A stretch of 64,000 nt of DNA. It comes from a virus. A program made the position numbers and the translations under genes. The stretch covers positions 1 to 64,000 of IMG/VR virus record IMGVR_UViG_3300010970_000136. The stretch is one strand, 5' to 3'. The stretch's first letter is position 1. Each line of letters opens with the position of its first letter. Below are positions 39,473 to 48,638 of this stretch, piece after piece. The notes under the pieces are model-generated. The model was not told where the DNA came from, did no database searches, and saw only the letters and a program-made list of their open reading frames with translations.

Positions 39473-41437
39473 ATGGAAGAAGAAGTAATTATATATGACA
39501 TTGAGACCATGCAAGAGCTCTTTCTTGTTGTTTGTATGGTTCCAGGAAAGGTTGGTAAAAGCTTTCAAGTGTCTAAGTGGAAAAACGAATTGGATAAGTT
39601 TGTTAGATACACAGAAGCACATCCTGATGCTTATTGGGTAGGTTATAATAATCTACGTTTTGATAGCCAAGTTGTTGAGTGGATTCTTAGAAACTATGAC
39701 AATTGGCATGAGTTAAGTAATTTAGAGATCACTGCTAAGATAGCACAGAAAGCTGCAGATGTTATACATGATGCAAACTTTGATGTGTTCCCTGAGTATA
39801 GAGAACATGAATTAACGCTCAAACAATTGGATCTGTTCAAAATACATCATTACGATAATAAGAACAGAAGAGTTAGCTTGAAAAGATTGGAATTTGAGAT
39901 GGACTTAGAGAACATCGAAGAAATGCCTATACATCACACCAAAACTAACATGACCAAGGAAGAGGTAGAACTCACAATTGATTATTGTTACAATGATGTG
40001 GAAGCTACTTATGAATTCTATAAAATAACCCTGGGTGATACTGATCATCCACTTTACAAAGGAGACAACCGAATAGAGCTGAGAAGAGATATTGAAGAGG
40101 AGTTCGGTATTCCATGTTTAAACTATTCAGATAGTAAGATAGGGGATGAAATGATCAAGAAGTATTATTGTCAAGAGAAAGGTATTGACTATAAAGAACT
40201 TCCTAGAAAAGGATATTTCAGAAAGAATATAGAAGTTAAGAAGTGTATAGCATCATACGTTAAGTTTGAGACAGTTCAACTAAAGGAATTCTTAAAAAAG
40301 ATCAAACAGCTAAATCTTGGTCTTCAAGATGACTTCAAAGAGCACATCCATTTCTATGGTAATGTGTACTCATTCATGAAGGGTGGTCTCCATACAGAGA
40401 ACAGTCCTAAAGTGTTTGAAGCAGATGAAGACTATGAGATAATCGATTGGGATGTTAGTTCTTACTACCCAGCAATCATTATTAATAACGGTAAATATCC
40501 TGCACACCTGGGTAAAGAGTTCTTATTGGGATACAAACAGATGTTTGAGAAACGATTAGAGCTTAAACCTATGGCTAAGAAGGATAAACGTATTAAAGGG
40601 ATTGTTGGAGCACTTAAGCTTGCAGTTAACTCTGTATATGGTAAGTCATCTGATATGCAAAACTGGATTTATGATAGGCAGTTAACTATGTTCACCACAA
40701 TTACAGGTGAGCTTAGTCTAATGATGCTTATTGAACAATACGAGTTGAATGGCATACAGGTGATCTCTGCAAATACAGATGGTGTAACTATAAGAATTAA
40801 GAAAGATCTTATTCCACTTATGCACAGACTAAATGATTGGTGGTCTGAGTTAACTCAATATGAGTTAGAGCGTACGGATTACAGCAAGATTACATTTAGT
40901 ACAGTTAATGACTATTTAGCAATTATGACCAATGGAGACATTAAAAAGAAAGGGGATTTCCTCACAGATTTTGAGCTTCATAAGAACAAATCAGCTAGGA
41001 TTGTTCCTATTGCTCTTGAGCGTTATTTTGTTGATGGTGTGCCTGTGGAGGATACGATATGTTCTCATGATAATCTATATGATTTTTGTATAAGACAAAA
41101 AGCATCTAGAGATTTCCATTATGAAGGCATAAATAGATCTACAGGAGACACAATTGTATTTGATAAACTAATACGTTACTATGTATCTGATGAAGGAGTG
41201 AAGCTGCTTAAAATCAAGAACGAGAGCTGTCAGACTAAAGCTGCAAAGATTAGTCAAGTGGAAGCTGGTGAATGGTTAGCAACAGTGTGTAACTTCCTAC
41301 CAAGGAATACAAAAGTAGAAGGTGTAAACTATAAGTATTACATCGAAAAAGCCAATAGAATCATTCATAAGATTGAAACTGAAGGTAAGAAACGTATGGT
41401 TGTTGTAGACCCGAATCAATTAAATTTATTTGGATAA
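39473..41437 (+). CDS. DNA polymerase, family B, with 3'-5' exonuclease
   Basis: A 654-residue enzyme. Exonuclease motifs: YDIET near residue 8, YNNLRFD near 60 and YCYNDVEAT near 170. Polymerase motifs: A DWDVSSYYPAIII near 325, B KLAVNSVYGKSSD near 382, and C NTDGV near 440, where the usual YGDTDS is shortened to ASNTDG with one catalytic Asp. Length is compact for family B. It replicates the phage genome and is the first gene after the strong promoter, so the module is expressed polymerase-first. Confidence 0.93.
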   Translation: MEEEVIIYDIETMQELFLVVCMVPGKVGKSFQVSKWKNELDKFVRYTEAHPDAYWVGYNNLRFDSQVVEWILRNYDNWHELSNLEITAKIAQKAADVIHDANFDVFPEYREHELTLKQLDLFKIHHYDNKNRRVSLKRLEFEMDLENIEEMPIHHTKTNMTKEEVELTIDYCYNDVEATYEFYKITLGDTDHPLYKGDNRIELRRDIEEEFGIPCLNYSDSKIGDEMIKKYYCQEKGIDYKELPRKGYFRKNIEVKKCIASYVKFETVQLKEFLKKIKQLNLGLQDDFKEHIHFYGNVYSFMKGGLHTENSPKVFEADEDYEIIDWDVSSYYPAIIINNGKYPAHLGKEFLLGYKQMFEKRLELKPMAKKDKRIKGIVGALKLAVNSVYGKSSDMQNWIYDRQLTMFTTITGELSLMMLIEQYELNGIQVISANTDGVTIRIKKDLIPLMHRLNDWWSELTQYELERTDYSKITFSTVNDYLAIMTNGDIKKKGDFLTDFELHKNKSARIVPIALERYFVDGVPVEDTICSHDNLYDFCIRQKASRDFHYEGINRSTGDTIVFDKLIRYYVSDEGVKLLKIKNESCQTKAAKISQVEAGEWLATVCNFLPRNTKVEGVNYKYYIEKANRIIHKIETEGKKRMVVVDPNQLNLFG

Positions 41438-41438
41438 T

Positions 41439-41705
41439 ATGGAAAAGAGAAAAACAATTAATCGTCAAAACATTACTGATCATTTAATAGAATATCAATT
41501 GAAGATGATTGGTAAAACTATTGATGAGATCACTACTGATGAGAAATGGTATTTCAATAACACCATGTCTCCAGAACAACATGAGGAATTCAAAGCATAT
41601 GCTATTCCTCTATTAAAAAAAGTATTTAAGTTTAACAAAGCGAAGGCAGTACAAACATTCAGTTGGTTTGATTTGTCCTATGGTCTTCGCATTAATCCTA
41701 ATTAA
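41439..41705 (+). CDS. small replication-arm protein
   Basis: An 88-residue basic helical protein from the ATG at 41439 (MEKRKTINRQNITDHLIEYQ); an earlier TTG at 41430 would overlap the polymerase stop. Function unknown; polymerase accessory is possible by position. Confidence 0.6.
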   Translation: MEKRKTINRQNITDHLIEYQLKMIGKTIDEITTDEKWYFNNTMSPEQHEEFKAYAIPLLKKVFKFNKAKAVQTFSWFDLSYGLRINPN

Positions 41706-41706
41706 C

Positions 41707-41997
41707 ATGCAAACATCAGAAATTTTATTCATTGCTGTTATAGTTATTGCTATAATAGCAGCAGTTAAGTTCTTCTTCTCTATAAAACAAGATCAAGAGT
41801 ACACAATTACATTAAGTATTCAACCAGACGACTTAACTCCTGTGGTTCCAGAACCAGTAGCAAAACCTAAAAGACGTTATAAAAGACGTAAGAAGAAAGT
41901 TGTTGCTTCCCCAGTGAGTTCCCCAGTAACTCCCCCAGTAGCTGAAGTGACTCCTGCAGTTAAGAAAGCAGTGGGAAGACCTAAAAAGACTGTATAA
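41707..41997 (+). CDS. membrane protein with basic, AT-hook-like tail
   Basis: A 96-residue protein from ATG 41707. A transmembrane helix covers residues 5-25 (EILFIAVIVIAIIAAVKFFF). The tail is Pro/Val/Lys-rich with KRRYKRRKKK and ends VGRPKKTV, where GRPKK resembles an AT hook. This could tether DNA or the replisome to the membrane. Confidence 0.55.
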   Translation: MQTSEILFIAVIVIAIIAAVKFFFSIKQDQEYTITLSIQPDDLTPVVPEPVAKPKRRYKRRKKKVVASPVSSPVTPPVAEVTPAVKKAVGRPKKTV

Positions 41998-42191
41998 TGG
42001 ATTGGTTGCTTCAAGATTGGGAGCATGAAGCTTCCAAGGATGAAATCTATGCTATGGAAAGACAGCATCAGATGGATTTAGAATGGCAACAATGGGAAGA
42101 AGAGCAGGCATACAAACGTAGGAAGCCTGCATTAATCAAAGTTTTAACACCAAAGAAAGATGAAGTTACACATAACACCTCAACAGTTTGA
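41997..42191 (+). CDS. small Trp/Glu/Gln-rich protein
   Basis: A 64-residue helical protein (WLLQDWEHEASKDEIYAMERQ; LEWQQWEEEQAYKRRK). One-base overlap with the preceding gene and a 32-base overlap with the following gene. Function unknown. Confidence 0.5.
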   Translation: MDWLLQDWEHEASKDEIYAMERQHQMDLEWQQWEEEQAYKRRKPALIKVLTPKKDEVTHNTSTV

Positions 42192-42789
42192 GGAACTCAT
42201 CAAAAGAAGTTATAACCTAGATATCATTTACTTATTGAAACTGATAGAAGAACAATATGACATCACTCCTTTGTATAAGGACAGTATGAAAATTGCTTCT
42301 CTCTATCAGTCTTTGATAAGGAAAGGATTGATCACTGATACAGATGAAAAACTTACAGTGTTAGGTAAAGATCTTTTGGAGTTTGTAGGAGCACAAGGTG
42401 GTAAGAAGATCATTAAAAGAAAACCTGCTACAACAGATTTCGAAGAGTGGTACAAGTCTTATCCAGGAACTGATTCTTTTGAGTATAAAGGTAAAACTTT
42501 CAAGGGCACTAGAGCTATTAGAAAAGGTAAGGACGAGTGTAGATTGAAGTTTGATAAAATACTATTAGAAGGAGACTATACAGCTGAACAGCTTATATCT
42601 GCTTTGAAATATGAAGTGCTACAGAAGAAGGAGTCTTCAGTAGAAACTAATAGCAATAGACTAACGTTTATGCAGAATAGTGTAACTTATCTAAATCAAA
42701 GATCATTCGAAGCTTACATAGAATTAATTAACGAAGGTAACCAAGTTGAAGTGGCACCAGATAAACCAGAGGGAGGTACAGATATATGA
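42160..42789 (+). CDS. helicase-loader or replication-initiation candidate
   Basis: A 209-residue basic protein. Residues 1-85 form a winged-helix-like domain (YDITPLYKDSMKIASLYQSLIRKGLITDTDEKLTVLGKDLL), then a linker and a helical C-terminal domain (FEEWYKSYPGTDSFEYKGKTFKG). It ends 4 bases into the start of the DnaB-like helicase gene, the usual place for a loader. Role inferred from fold and position. Confidence 0.55.
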   Translation: MKLHITPQQFEELIKRSYNLDIIYLLKLIEEQYDITPLYKDSMKIASLYQSLIRKGLITDTDEKLTVLGKDLLEFVGAQGGKKIIKRKPATTDFEEWYKSYPGTDSFEYKGKTFKGTRAIRKGKDECRLKFDKILLEGDYTAEQLISALKYEVLQKKESSVETNSNRLTFMQNSVTYLNQRSFEAYIELINEGNQVEVAPDKPEGGTDI

Positions 42790-43850
42790 GTTTTGACTTA
42801 TTAAAAGCAGAAGTAGACAAAGGTCTTGCTGATAAGAATGGTGGTATACCAATGGGTTTTGACAGGCTTAATCGCTATGTTGGAATCAGAAAAGGTATGT
42901 ACTATCTTATTGGTGGTAATACTGGTTCTGGTAAAACATCATTCATTGATGATGCATTTGTACTTAATCCTATTGATTGGGCTATGTCTCAAGCAGGAAA
43001 AGAATCTGGTATCAGTGTCAAAATCTGGTATAGATCTATGGAAAGAAGTAGAACCTACAAGATGGCTAAGTGGGTAACCAGAAAGATATTTATTGACCAG
43101 GGAATCATTATCCCTGTAGGTACACTTCTTGGTTGGACACAGAAAATGACCAAAGATGAACATGACTTATTCTTGTATTATGAAGGATATATGAGAGAGC
43201 TAGAAGAATGTGTCACATTAATTGATGGTCCAGAGAACCCTGTAGGTATAGCTAAAGAACTAAAGGCTTATGCAGAAGAAAGAGGAACTATCGAAAAGAT
43301 AGACAAATACAATAGTATATATGTTCCTAACAATCCTAATGAAATAACATTAGTAGTTGTAGATCACATTGGTCTTCTAAAGACCACTAAAGATCAACCA
43401 ACAAAGAAGGAAGCTATTGATAAGATGTCTGATGAATTACGATATGCCAGAGACTTTTATGGATATAGTCCTGTAGTGGTGAGTCAGTTTAACAGATCTA
43501 TTTCTAATCCTTCTAGGATTAAGAATGGTGATGTTGAGCCTCAATTAGAAGACTTTGCAGAATCATCAAGTACACAAAATGATGCTGATGTTGTAATGGC
43601 TTTATTTGATCCTATGAGATACAAGGTACCAGATCCTTCTGGATACAACCTTGATAAACTTAAGGATGAATATGGAGCTAAGTATTTCAGAAGTGTCAGA
43701 GTTATTAAGAATTCTTATGGTGAAGATGATCTTAGAATAGGACTTGGTTTCTTAGGCCAGGTAGGTATGTTCAAAGAGCTTCCTAGAAGAAAAGAGATGA
43801 CAGATGAAGATTATGCAGCAGTTATTAACAAATCATATTTCCTTAGATAA
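42786..43850 (+). CDS. DnaB-like replicative helicase (RecA core only)
   Basis: A 354-residue protein. Walker A IGGNTGSGKTSFID near residue 42, a conserved ERSRTYKMAKW helix near 85, Walker B VVVDHIGLL near 195, then SQFNRSISNPSR and ESSSTQNDADVVMAL motifs in the DnaB pattern (H3-H4). The N-terminal DnaB domain is absent, so a separate partner should bind the primase. ATGA overlap with the loader candidate. Confidence 0.88.
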   Translation: MSFDLLKAEVDKGLADKNGGIPMGFDRLNRYVGIRKGMYYLIGGNTGSGKTSFIDDAFVLNPIDWAMSQAGKESGISVKIWYRSMERSRTYKMAKWVTRKIFIDQGIIIPVGTLLGWTQKMTKDEHDLFLYYEGYMRELEECVTLIDGPENPVGIAKELKAYAEERGTIEKIDKYNSIYVPNNPNEITLVVVDHIGLLKTTKDQPTKKEAIDKMSDELRYARDFYGYSPVVVSQFNRSISNPSRIKNGDVEPQLEDFAESSSTQNDADVVMALFDPMRYKVPDPSGYNLDKLKDEYGAKYFRSVRVIKNSYGEDDLRIGLGFLGQVGMFKELPRRKEMTDEDYAAVINKSYFLR

Positions 43851-44146
43851 TGAACCAAGAAAACGAAAATAAAGTACCAAGTGCAGAAGTTTTTTACACA
43901 AGATTTCTTATGAAACATAAATCAGATGGTAAAACTCTCGATTTAATGACTGAATTTGCAAAATTACATGTACAAGCAGCTTTAGAAGCTGCTAGTAACA
44001 ATGCTATTTTAGCAAGCTATGATAATAAAAATAATAAACCAGGTTTATCTATTTTTAAATCAATTACGTCAAATGATATTGAATGGAGGCCTTGTTCAGA
44101 AAGTATTTTAAATGCTTATCCATTAGAAAATGTAAAATTAACATGA
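43850..44146 (+). CDS. hypothetical protein
   Basis: A 98-residue helical protein (NKVPSAEVFYTRFLMKHKSD; KLHVQAALEAASNNA). Its stop overlaps the next ATG. This insert between two helicase genes has an A/T-richer composition. Function unknown. Confidence 0.5.
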   Translation: MNQENENKVPSAEVFYTRFLMKHKSDGKTLDLMTEFAKLHVQAALEAASNNAILASYDNKNNKPGLSIFKSITSNDIEWRPCSESILNAYPLENVKLT

Positions 44147-45219
44147 CATTAAGAGATAAACGACAGAAAGAGTTTGCTACTACATGGCTTAAACATGGAA
44201 TGTTTGGTATACTAAATCTATGTCCAAGGTTTGGAAAGATTAGAACCAGTATCATAGCTTTAGAAAAGCTTAAACCAGAATCTGTATTAATTGCTTATCC
44301 AGATAACAAGATTAAAGACTCTTGGCAAGAAGATTTCAAAGAACTAGGATTTGATGACAGTATTGTTACATACACTACACATCTATCCCTGAAGAAACTT
44401 GTTAATCAAAGTTTTGATGTTGTTATTATTGATGAGATACATCTATTGAGCGAGGCTCAGATAGAAGTGTGTAAGGACCTGTTCGATGTTAATGGACAGA
44501 TACTTGGTCTAACTGGAACATTATCCAGTTGGACAGAACGAACCCTAGAGGAAGAACTTGATCTTCATGTAATAGCCCACTATCCAATTGAAAAAGCCAT
44601 TGAAGAAGGAGTGATTGTGGATTATGAAATACATGTTGTCAGAGTGCCTCTAGATAACACTACGCTGCAACAGTTTAAAACAAAGCAAAAGACTGAAAAG
44701 AAACAGTTTGATGCTCTCACATGGGTGATTAACAAACTGCAGAATAGTGGAAGTGATACAATGTTTATGAGACTTGCAAGAATGCGAATCATTCAATCCT
44801 CTTTAGCCAAACGACTTGCTACAAAAGCATTGCTTGCTAAGCATAAAGATGAAAGAGTGCTAGTGTTCTGTGGTACCACAAAAGTTGCAGATGATCTTGG
44901 TATTCCATCCTATCATAGTAAATCAAGCAAGAAACAAATGTTTGAAGACTTTGCTTCAGGAGAAGGAAATCATTTAGCTGTAGTGAAGATTGGTAACACA
45001 GGTGTAACTTATAAACCTCTAAACAAAGTGATTATTAACTATTTTGATAGTAATGCAGAAAACTTAGCTCAGAAAATAAACAGATGTATGGCTATGGAGT
45101 ATAACACTCCAGATAAGAAAGCACATATTTATATAGTGAGTAGCAGTGAACCTGTAGAGCTTAAATGGTTAAATAAAGCACTAGAATTCTTTGACAAAGA
45201 CAAGATAAAATATGTATAA
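44143..45219 (+). CDS. SF2 DEAD/SNF2-type helicase
   Basis: A 358-residue protein from ATG 44143 (MTLRDKRQKEF), which overlaps the previous stop as ATGA. Motif I CPRFGKIRTSI near residue 28 (a GKxRT variant of the P-loop), motif II VVIIDEIHLLSEA near 92, motif III GLTGTLSSW near 120, and C-terminal helicase motifs HKDERVLVFCGTTK, VVKIGNTGVTYKPL and QKINRCMAMEY. The protein is compact, as in phage SNF2-like helicases used in replication and recombination. Confidence 0.85.
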   Translation: MTLRDKRQKEFATTWLKHGMFGILNLCPRFGKIRTSIIALEKLKPESVLIAYPDNKIKDSWQEDFKELGFDDSIVTYTTHLSLKKLVNQSFDVVIIDEIHLLSEAQIEVCKDLFDVNGQILGLTGTLSSWTERTLEEELDLHVIAHYPIEKAIEEGVIVDYEIHVVRVPLDNTTLQQFKTKQKTEKKQFDALTWVINKLQNSGSDTMFMRLARMRIIQSSLAKRLATKALLAKHKDERVLVFCGTTKVADDLGIPSYHSKSSKKQMFEDFASGEGNHLAVVKIGNTGVTYKPLNKVIINYFDSNAENLAQKINRCMAMEYNTPDKKAHIYIVSSSEPVELKWLNKALEFFDKDKIKYV

Positions 45220-45269
45220 TTAAAAAAATTATTCGTATCTTTATACAACAAAAATCAATAATTAATTAA

Positions 45270-45277
45270 ATTAAAGC
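45270..45277 (+). promoter_or_regulatory. leader motif ATTAAAGC of replication genes (first of four)
   Basis: ATTAAAGC lies 9 bases before the ATG at 45287. The same octamer occurs at 46267-46274 (1 base before the ATG), 47213-47220 (1 base before) and 49699-49706 (3 bases before). Usually preceded by a TTAAATTAA-like stretch. It marks the strongly replication-related genes and may aid initiation. Confidence 0.5.
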
Positions 45278-45286
45278 AAGTAAACA

Positions 45287-45958
45287 ATGGCAAGCAAATT
45301 AGTAGGGATTGTAGGTGCTACAGGTACAGGTAAGTCAACCAGTATCAAGCATTTGAACCCAGAAGAAACGTACATCATTAACGTTGCAAAGAAAGAACTT
45401 CCTTTCAAAGGATCTGAGAAGCTTTACAACACAGAAAAGAAGAATTACAAAGAAGTAGATGATGCAAATGAAATCACAAGATTATTACGTGTGATCTCAG
45501 AGAAAGCTCCACATGTTAAGAACATTGTAATAGAAGATTCTAATTACATCATGGGATTCAATATGGTGGCTAAAGCTACAGAAGTAGGATATACTAAATT
45601 TAGTGTTATGGCTAAAGACATGGTAGATCTATTTAGAACAGCTAGGATGTTACGTGATGACATTACAGTGTTCTATCTCACTCACCCAGAAACTGTTGAA
45701 GATGGTGGAGAGATTATTGGATACAAGATTAAAACAGCAGGTAAGCTGATCGATAATCAAGTGTTATTAGAAGGACTTCTAACTGTGTGTCTTTACACTA
45801 ATGTAGAAGAGAACAAAGATGGATCTGCATCATATGGTTTCATTACCAATAGATATAGAAAGTATCCAGCAAAGAGTCCTGATGGAATGTTTGAGGATTT
45901 GAAAATACCAAATGATTTGCAATTTGTTGCAGATAGTCTAACAGAATATTATAACTAA
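45287..45958 (+). CDS. Sak4-like P-loop ATPase (AAA_24 type)
   Basis: A 223-residue protein. Walker A GIVGATGTGKSTS near residue 8; Walker B-type NIVIEDSNY near 85; later NRYRKYPAKSPDGMF is the conserved C-terminal motif of this phage family. A short AT-rich leader with a weak -7-like TATCTTTA and the ATTAAAGC motif precede it. Such ATPases are linked to single-strand annealing recombination and act near SSB genes, and an SSB candidate lies two genes downstream. Confidence 0.8.
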   Translation: MASKLVGIVGATGTGKSTSIKHLNPEETYIINVAKKELPFKGSEKLYNTEKKNYKEVDDANEITRLLRVISEKAPHVKNIVIEDSNYIMGFNMVAKATEVGYTKFSVMAKDMVDLFRTARMLRDDITVFYLTHPETVEDGGEIIGYKIKTAGKLIDNQVLLEGLLTVCLYTNVEENKDGSASYGFITNRYRKYPAKSPDGMFEDLKIPNDLQFVADSLTEYYN

Positions 45959-45970
45959 AAACCAAAAATT

Positions 45971-46249
45971 ATGAATGAAGAAACTGCAACACAGCCACAA
46001 GGACTTGCAATGAATGCTATGATGCGTCAAGTAGATTCAGCAAAAGAATACAGACCATCCAATAAAGACGTACTTAGAGATCATCCAGTCCAAATTGAAT
46101 TTCTATCAATAGGATGTCTTATTAGAGTGGGATGTAAATCAATTCCATTTTCTACAGTGGAAGAAGGAATGAAAGCATTGAATGATTATGTATCTAATGC
46201 ACATGAAACTAGAAAACTGTGGGTAGAAAGACTTGACAAAGAATTATAA
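45971..46249 (+). CDS. small hypothetical protein
   Basis: A 92-residue protein with a beta hairpin (IEFLSIGCLIRVGCKSIPFS) followed by a helix of the kind seen in small recombination or replication accessory proteins. It lies between the Sak4-like ATPase and the SSB candidate. Confidence 0.55.
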   Translation: MNEETATQPQGLAMNAMMRQVDSAKEYRPSNKDVLRDHPVQIEFLSIGCLIRVGCKSIPFSTVEEGMKALNDYVSNAHETRKLWVERLDKEL

Positions 46250-46275
46250 TAACTAAACTAAATTAAATTAAAGCT

Positions 46276-47151
46276 ATGAGTAGTATCGGAGGAACAAGAA
46301 GAGAGTCAACAGGTGGAGAAGGTAATTTTTCAAAGAAAGTTGGCTTATTTGAAGCAAATGTGATTGCAATTAACCCTACAATCGAGGAGTTTAAAGATGT
46401 AATTGGTATGGAACTTAAAGAAGACAGCAAAGCTGCTGAGTATTTAGGTGATACTAAAGAAGGAAACACATATTTACGTGTTGATGTATGGTTGGAAGAA
46501 GTTAAGAGCAAAGAGAAGTTCAAAACTACATTCTTCTTGGAGGATAAAGAACGTGAGAACAAAGATGGTACTAAGAAACAATATATCAATTCTGTTGGTA
46601 TGTGTTCTTGGGCTGCAGATGAGAATGATCTTGCTGAGTGGTTTACTAAAGGGAGAGACTATCGTGTAGCTTATACAGGTGAAGAAGATCTTTACAATTT
46701 CTTACGTGTATGGTTAGGTGGATTAGACTATCGTAGTGCTGAAACTGTTCTTCAATTAGAATGGAAGAAGCTTATGCGTGGTCAAGTGAAAGACTTGAAA
46801 GACCAAATCAATGGTGAGTGGTGTAACACAGTTGCAGCTATGGCTACTGTTATCACTAAAGAAAGAGATGGTGAGTCTAAAGAATACCAAGGGGTGTTTA
46901 ATAAAGCTTTCATTGGTGGATATGCTATGAAGCAATTCCGTAATATTGACTACAACAACAAGAAAACACAAGCTGATCTTAAGAACAAGAAACCACGTGA
47001 CTTAAAAGGACATGAGAAATTTGTTCTTAGTGTTGCTGGGGAGTATGGTTGTAAAGATTATTACATCTTCTCAGATATTCAAGAATATAATGCTGATGAC
47101 AACTTAGTTGCTTCTGATGATTATATTTCTGATGATGGATCAGACTACTAG
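46276..47151 (+). CDS. single-stranded-DNA-binding protein candidate
   Basis: A 291-residue protein. The first 200 residues are beta-rich (VGLFEANVIAINPTIEEFKD, YLRVDVWLEEVKSKEKFKT) and resemble an OB-fold layout. The final 15 residues are acidic and end DDYISDDGSDY, like the protein-interaction tail of SSBs. G/C-richer, uniform codons and its own terminator suggest high expression. Location between Sak4-like ATPase and primase supports the role. No sequence match to known SSB families is claimed. Confidence 0.6.
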   Translation: MSSIGGTRRESTGGEGNFSKKVGLFEANVIAINPTIEEFKDVIGMELKEDSKAAEYLGDTKEGNTYLRVDVWLEEVKSKEKFKTTFFLEDKERENKDGTKKQYINSVGMCSWAADENDLAEWFTKGRDYRVAYTGEEDLYNFLRVWLGGLDYRSAETVLQLEWKKLMRGQVKDLKDQINGEWCNTVAAMATVITKERDGESKEYQGVFNKAFIGGYAMKQFRNIDYNNKKTQADLKNKKPRDLKGHEKFVLSVAGEYGCKDYYIFSDIQEYNADDNLVASDDYISDDGSDY

Positions 47152-47174
47152 TCTAGTATAAATAGATAGAACAG

Positions 47175-47202
47175 AGCCCTTGCAGAAATGTGAGGGCTTT
47201 TT
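47175..47202 (+). terminator. Rho-independent terminator
   Basis: AGCCCT and AGGGCT form a stem with a 12-base loop, followed by TTTTT, 24 bases after the SSB candidate. Confidence 0.85.
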
Positions 47203-47221
47203 CATCTAAAATATTAAAGCT

Positions 47222-48226
47222 ATGATAAAAGGAGTAAAGAGAGAAAGATTAACAGCAGAGGCTATACTTAATAAGATTTCTGATTATGATATATTTCGCT
47301 TCTACATGCCAAATAAAACTTGGAAGATTAATGCTGTTACAAACTCTCCATTTAGGAAAGATAGTAACCCTTCATTCCTAATAGGATATAAGTCCAAGCA
47401 TTTATCATTTATAGATTTTGGTGACAGTAGTGTAAAAGGTGATTGCTTCAAGTTTGTACAACTATTGTATAGACTTCCTAGTTTTCATGATGCGTTAATA
47501 ATGATTGACAGAGATTTTGATCTTGGTATATCAAGTGGGACATCTACACAGAATTATGTAAGAATAATTTCTGATTATGCTCAACCAACAGCAACAATGA
47601 AGCGTGAGTATTTCATTCAAGTGAAAGCTAGAAAGTTTACACACGAAGAACTTGCATATTGGAATGAATATTATCAAGACATAGATGATCTTAGAGCTAA
47701 TAATGTATACTCATTGGATACAGTTTACCTTAACAAGAAGAAGTTTCCTCTAAAGGACACAGAATTAAGATTTGGGTATCTATATGAAGGACATTGGAAG
47801 ATTTATAGACCGTTTGCTGACAAGAAAGAAAAATGGATGCCAAATAATGTTCCTATTACTATGATGGATGGACTAGAAGATATCAGAGATTGTGATGTTG
47901 CGTTTATCAATAAGAGTAAGAAGGATTACATGGTGATGAAAAAGATCTATCCTTGTTGTTGTGCTGTTCAGAATGAAGGTATGGGATGTTTCTCTGAAGA
48001 GAATGTAGACTATCTCAAAGAAAATTCTGAAAGACAAATCTTAAGCTTTGACTCTGATGAAACTGGTGTAAAGAATTCTCAACAAATAACTGACAAGTTT
48101 GGGTTTGAGTATTGCAATGTTCCCAGAATTTATTTAGGAGAAGGTATTAAGGATTGGGCAGATCTAGCAAGAGTACATGGATTAAAAACAATAGAAAAAT
48201 ATTTAACAGAGAAACAAATAATATGA
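47222..48226 (+). CDS. DnaG-like primase
   Basis: A 334-residue protein. The N-terminal part (SPFRKDSNPSFLIGYKSKHLSFIDFGDSSVKGDCFKFVQ, split here for its motifs SPFRKD.NPSF and DFGD...GD) matches the primase zinc-binding domain pattern but lacks the zinc Cys. The TOPRIM domain has NEGMGCFSEENV, LSFDSDETGVKNS and KDWADLA, with Glu and DxD acidic ligands near residues 246 and 275. It should make RNA primers with the DnaB-like helicase. Leader motif ATTAAAGC precedes the start. Confidence 0.82.
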   Translation: MIKGVKRERLTAEAILNKISDYDIFRFYMPNKTWKINAVTNSPFRKDSNPSFLIGYKSKHLSFIDFGDSSVKGDCFKFVQLLYRLPSFHDALIMIDRDFDLGISSGTSTQNYVRIISDYAQPTATMKREYFIQVKARKFTHEELAYWNEYYQDIDDLRANNVYSLDTVYLNKKKFPLKDTELRFGYLYEGHWKIYRPFADKKEKWMPNNVPITMMDGLEDIRDCDVAFINKSKKDYMVMKKIYPCCCAVQNEGMGCFSEENVDYLKENSERQILSFDSDETGVKNSQQITDKFGFEYCNVPRIYLGEGIKDWADLARVHGLKTIEKYLTEKQII

Positions 48227-48396
48227 TACTAGAAATTAATGATGACAATATTTACTTCTTAGAAGAAACTATCAAAGAGAATGTAGAGTGGTTATACACA
48301 ACAGAAGACGATGAAGTGGAGTGTATAGGTGTAGAAAACTTAGAGGTTATTCTTAGTAAATTCTTAGGTAAACAAGTAACCCTTCAACAACGATAA
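48223..48396 (+). CDS. 57-residue acidic protein
   Basis: From ATG 48223 (MILEINDDNIYFLEETIKEN), overlapping the primase stop by ATGA. The larger upstream open frame is not used. Acidic and helical. Function unknown; could be a primase partner. Confidence 0.55.
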   Translation: MILEINDDNIYFLEETIKENVEWLYTTEDDEVECIGVENLEVILSKFLGKQVTLQQR

Positions 48397-48398
48397 TT

Positions 48399-48638
48399 AT
48401 GGATAGAGGATTAGACAGACAAGTTAGAGATGCTGTGTCAACACTTGATGAATTGGTTTCATTAGTTGAATCGTTAGAATCAGAAGTTGAAACTGTTCAA
48501 GCTCAGAATGAACTATTAGAAGATCAAAATGAAGAGTTAGAAAAACGTGTAGCTGATTTAGAAGCTGAGGTGGAGAAACTTGAAAAAGCATTAGAAACAC
48601 TAGATATTAAACCATTTACAAACAGTTTACAATTATGA
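48399..48638 (+). CDS. leucine-zipper coiled-coil protein
   Basis: A 79-residue protein that is one continuous coiled coil: heptads with Leu/Val at a and d from residue 10 to 68 (LVSLVESLESEVETVQAQNE, LEDQNEELEKRVADLEAEVE). Acidic. ATGA overlap with the UDG-like gene. A dimerisation or scaffolding role is likely. Confidence 0.65.
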   Translation: MDRGLDRQVRDAVSTLDELVSLVESLESEVETVQAQNELLEDQNEELEKRVADLEAEVEKLEKALETLDIKPFTNSLQL